Shown piece by piece: positions 43,351 to 43,351 of a DNA stretch of 43,351 bases. Under the pieces are notes generated by a model. That model worked only from the letters and a program-made list of their open reading frames with translations. It was not told where the DNA came from and ran no database searches. The position numbers and the translations under genes were made by a program. This DNA is from an uncultured Bacilli bacterium (GTDB lineage: Bacteria; Bacillota_I; Bacilli_A; RF39; UBA660). How positions within the stretch are numbered: position 1 is the stretch's first letter; each line of letters starts with the position of its first letter. The stretch spans positions 1 through 43,351 of the forward strand of contig CAKOXL010000010.1 in assembly GCA_934130105.1 (NCBI GenBank), written 5' to 3'.

Positions 43351-43351
43351 A

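Noticed and set aside
1..43351. CRISPR array, tRNA, rRNA, insertion sequence or prophage
   Set aside because: I found no spaced repeats, tRNA-like arms, transposase or phage genes. A tRNAscan and repeat search would settle it.

Overview
The window looks like chromosomal DNA of a very AT-rich Gram-positive bacterium (Firmicutes/Bacilli grade). Genes are short-spaced, mostly on the minus strand, and preceded by strong AGGAGG-type ribosome sites. It has GatCAB, LytR-CpsA-Psr, LTA-synthase-type, PASTA, YihY and PrsA proteins, and two tiny YjcZ-like peptides of a family known from spore-formers. TGA is a real stop codon (genes ending at 34 and 25100) and Trp is TGG, so this is the standard bacterial code, not the Mycoplasma code. 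My best guess is an uncultured gut Bacilli lineage; this is inference from content only. I see no phage, insertion sequence, CRISPR array, rRNA or tRNA.

Layout. (1) 1-5953, minus: an envelope glycan operon (LtaS-like sulfatase-fold enzyme, GT-C membrane glycosyltransferase, O-antigen-polymerase-like protein, GT2 glycosyltransferase, small unknown protein) with overlapping genes. (2) 6095-15014: surface proteins: a six-repeat PASTA membrane protein without kinase, a TasA/CalY-like secreted protein, an Ig/cadherin-like membrane protein paired with a dockerin-bearing glucosaminidase, an LCP protein carrying a solute-binding-like segment, and a small membrane protein. (3) 15065-19242, minus: an ABC exporter operon in which the ATPase is fused to an XRE helix-turn-helix, with two paralogous permeases, a perfect palindrome in its promoter, and TTG as the likely start of all three genes. 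(4) 19433-25576, minus: a membrane operon (unknown protein, two-SBP-domain GGDEF protein with a degenerate motif, YihY, second LtaS-like enzyme, unknown protein). (5) 25634-35169, minus: gatCAB and, upstream, a pcrA-...-ligA operon, an order reminiscent of Bacillus. (6) 35170-39468: a 434-nt divergent spacer with an orphan terminator hairpin, a small XRE regulator, and a DUF3592-LemA-DUF2207 operon; a perfect 25-nt repeat lies upstream of both. (7) 39469-43351: CorA-shaped membrane protein with a GNAT enzyme, HIT protein, two YjcZ-like peptides, and PrsA foldase.

Most genes serve the cell envelope: glycan and teichoic-acid-type polymer synthesis, wall-polymer attachment, wall hydrolysis, export and extracytoplasmic folding. 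The housekeeping block (PcrA, LigA, GatCAB) is ordinary. The least explained parts are the HTH-ABC exporter with its palindrome, the XRE/LemA pair with its shared repeat, the dockerin/anchor pair, and the pcrA-XRE spacer.
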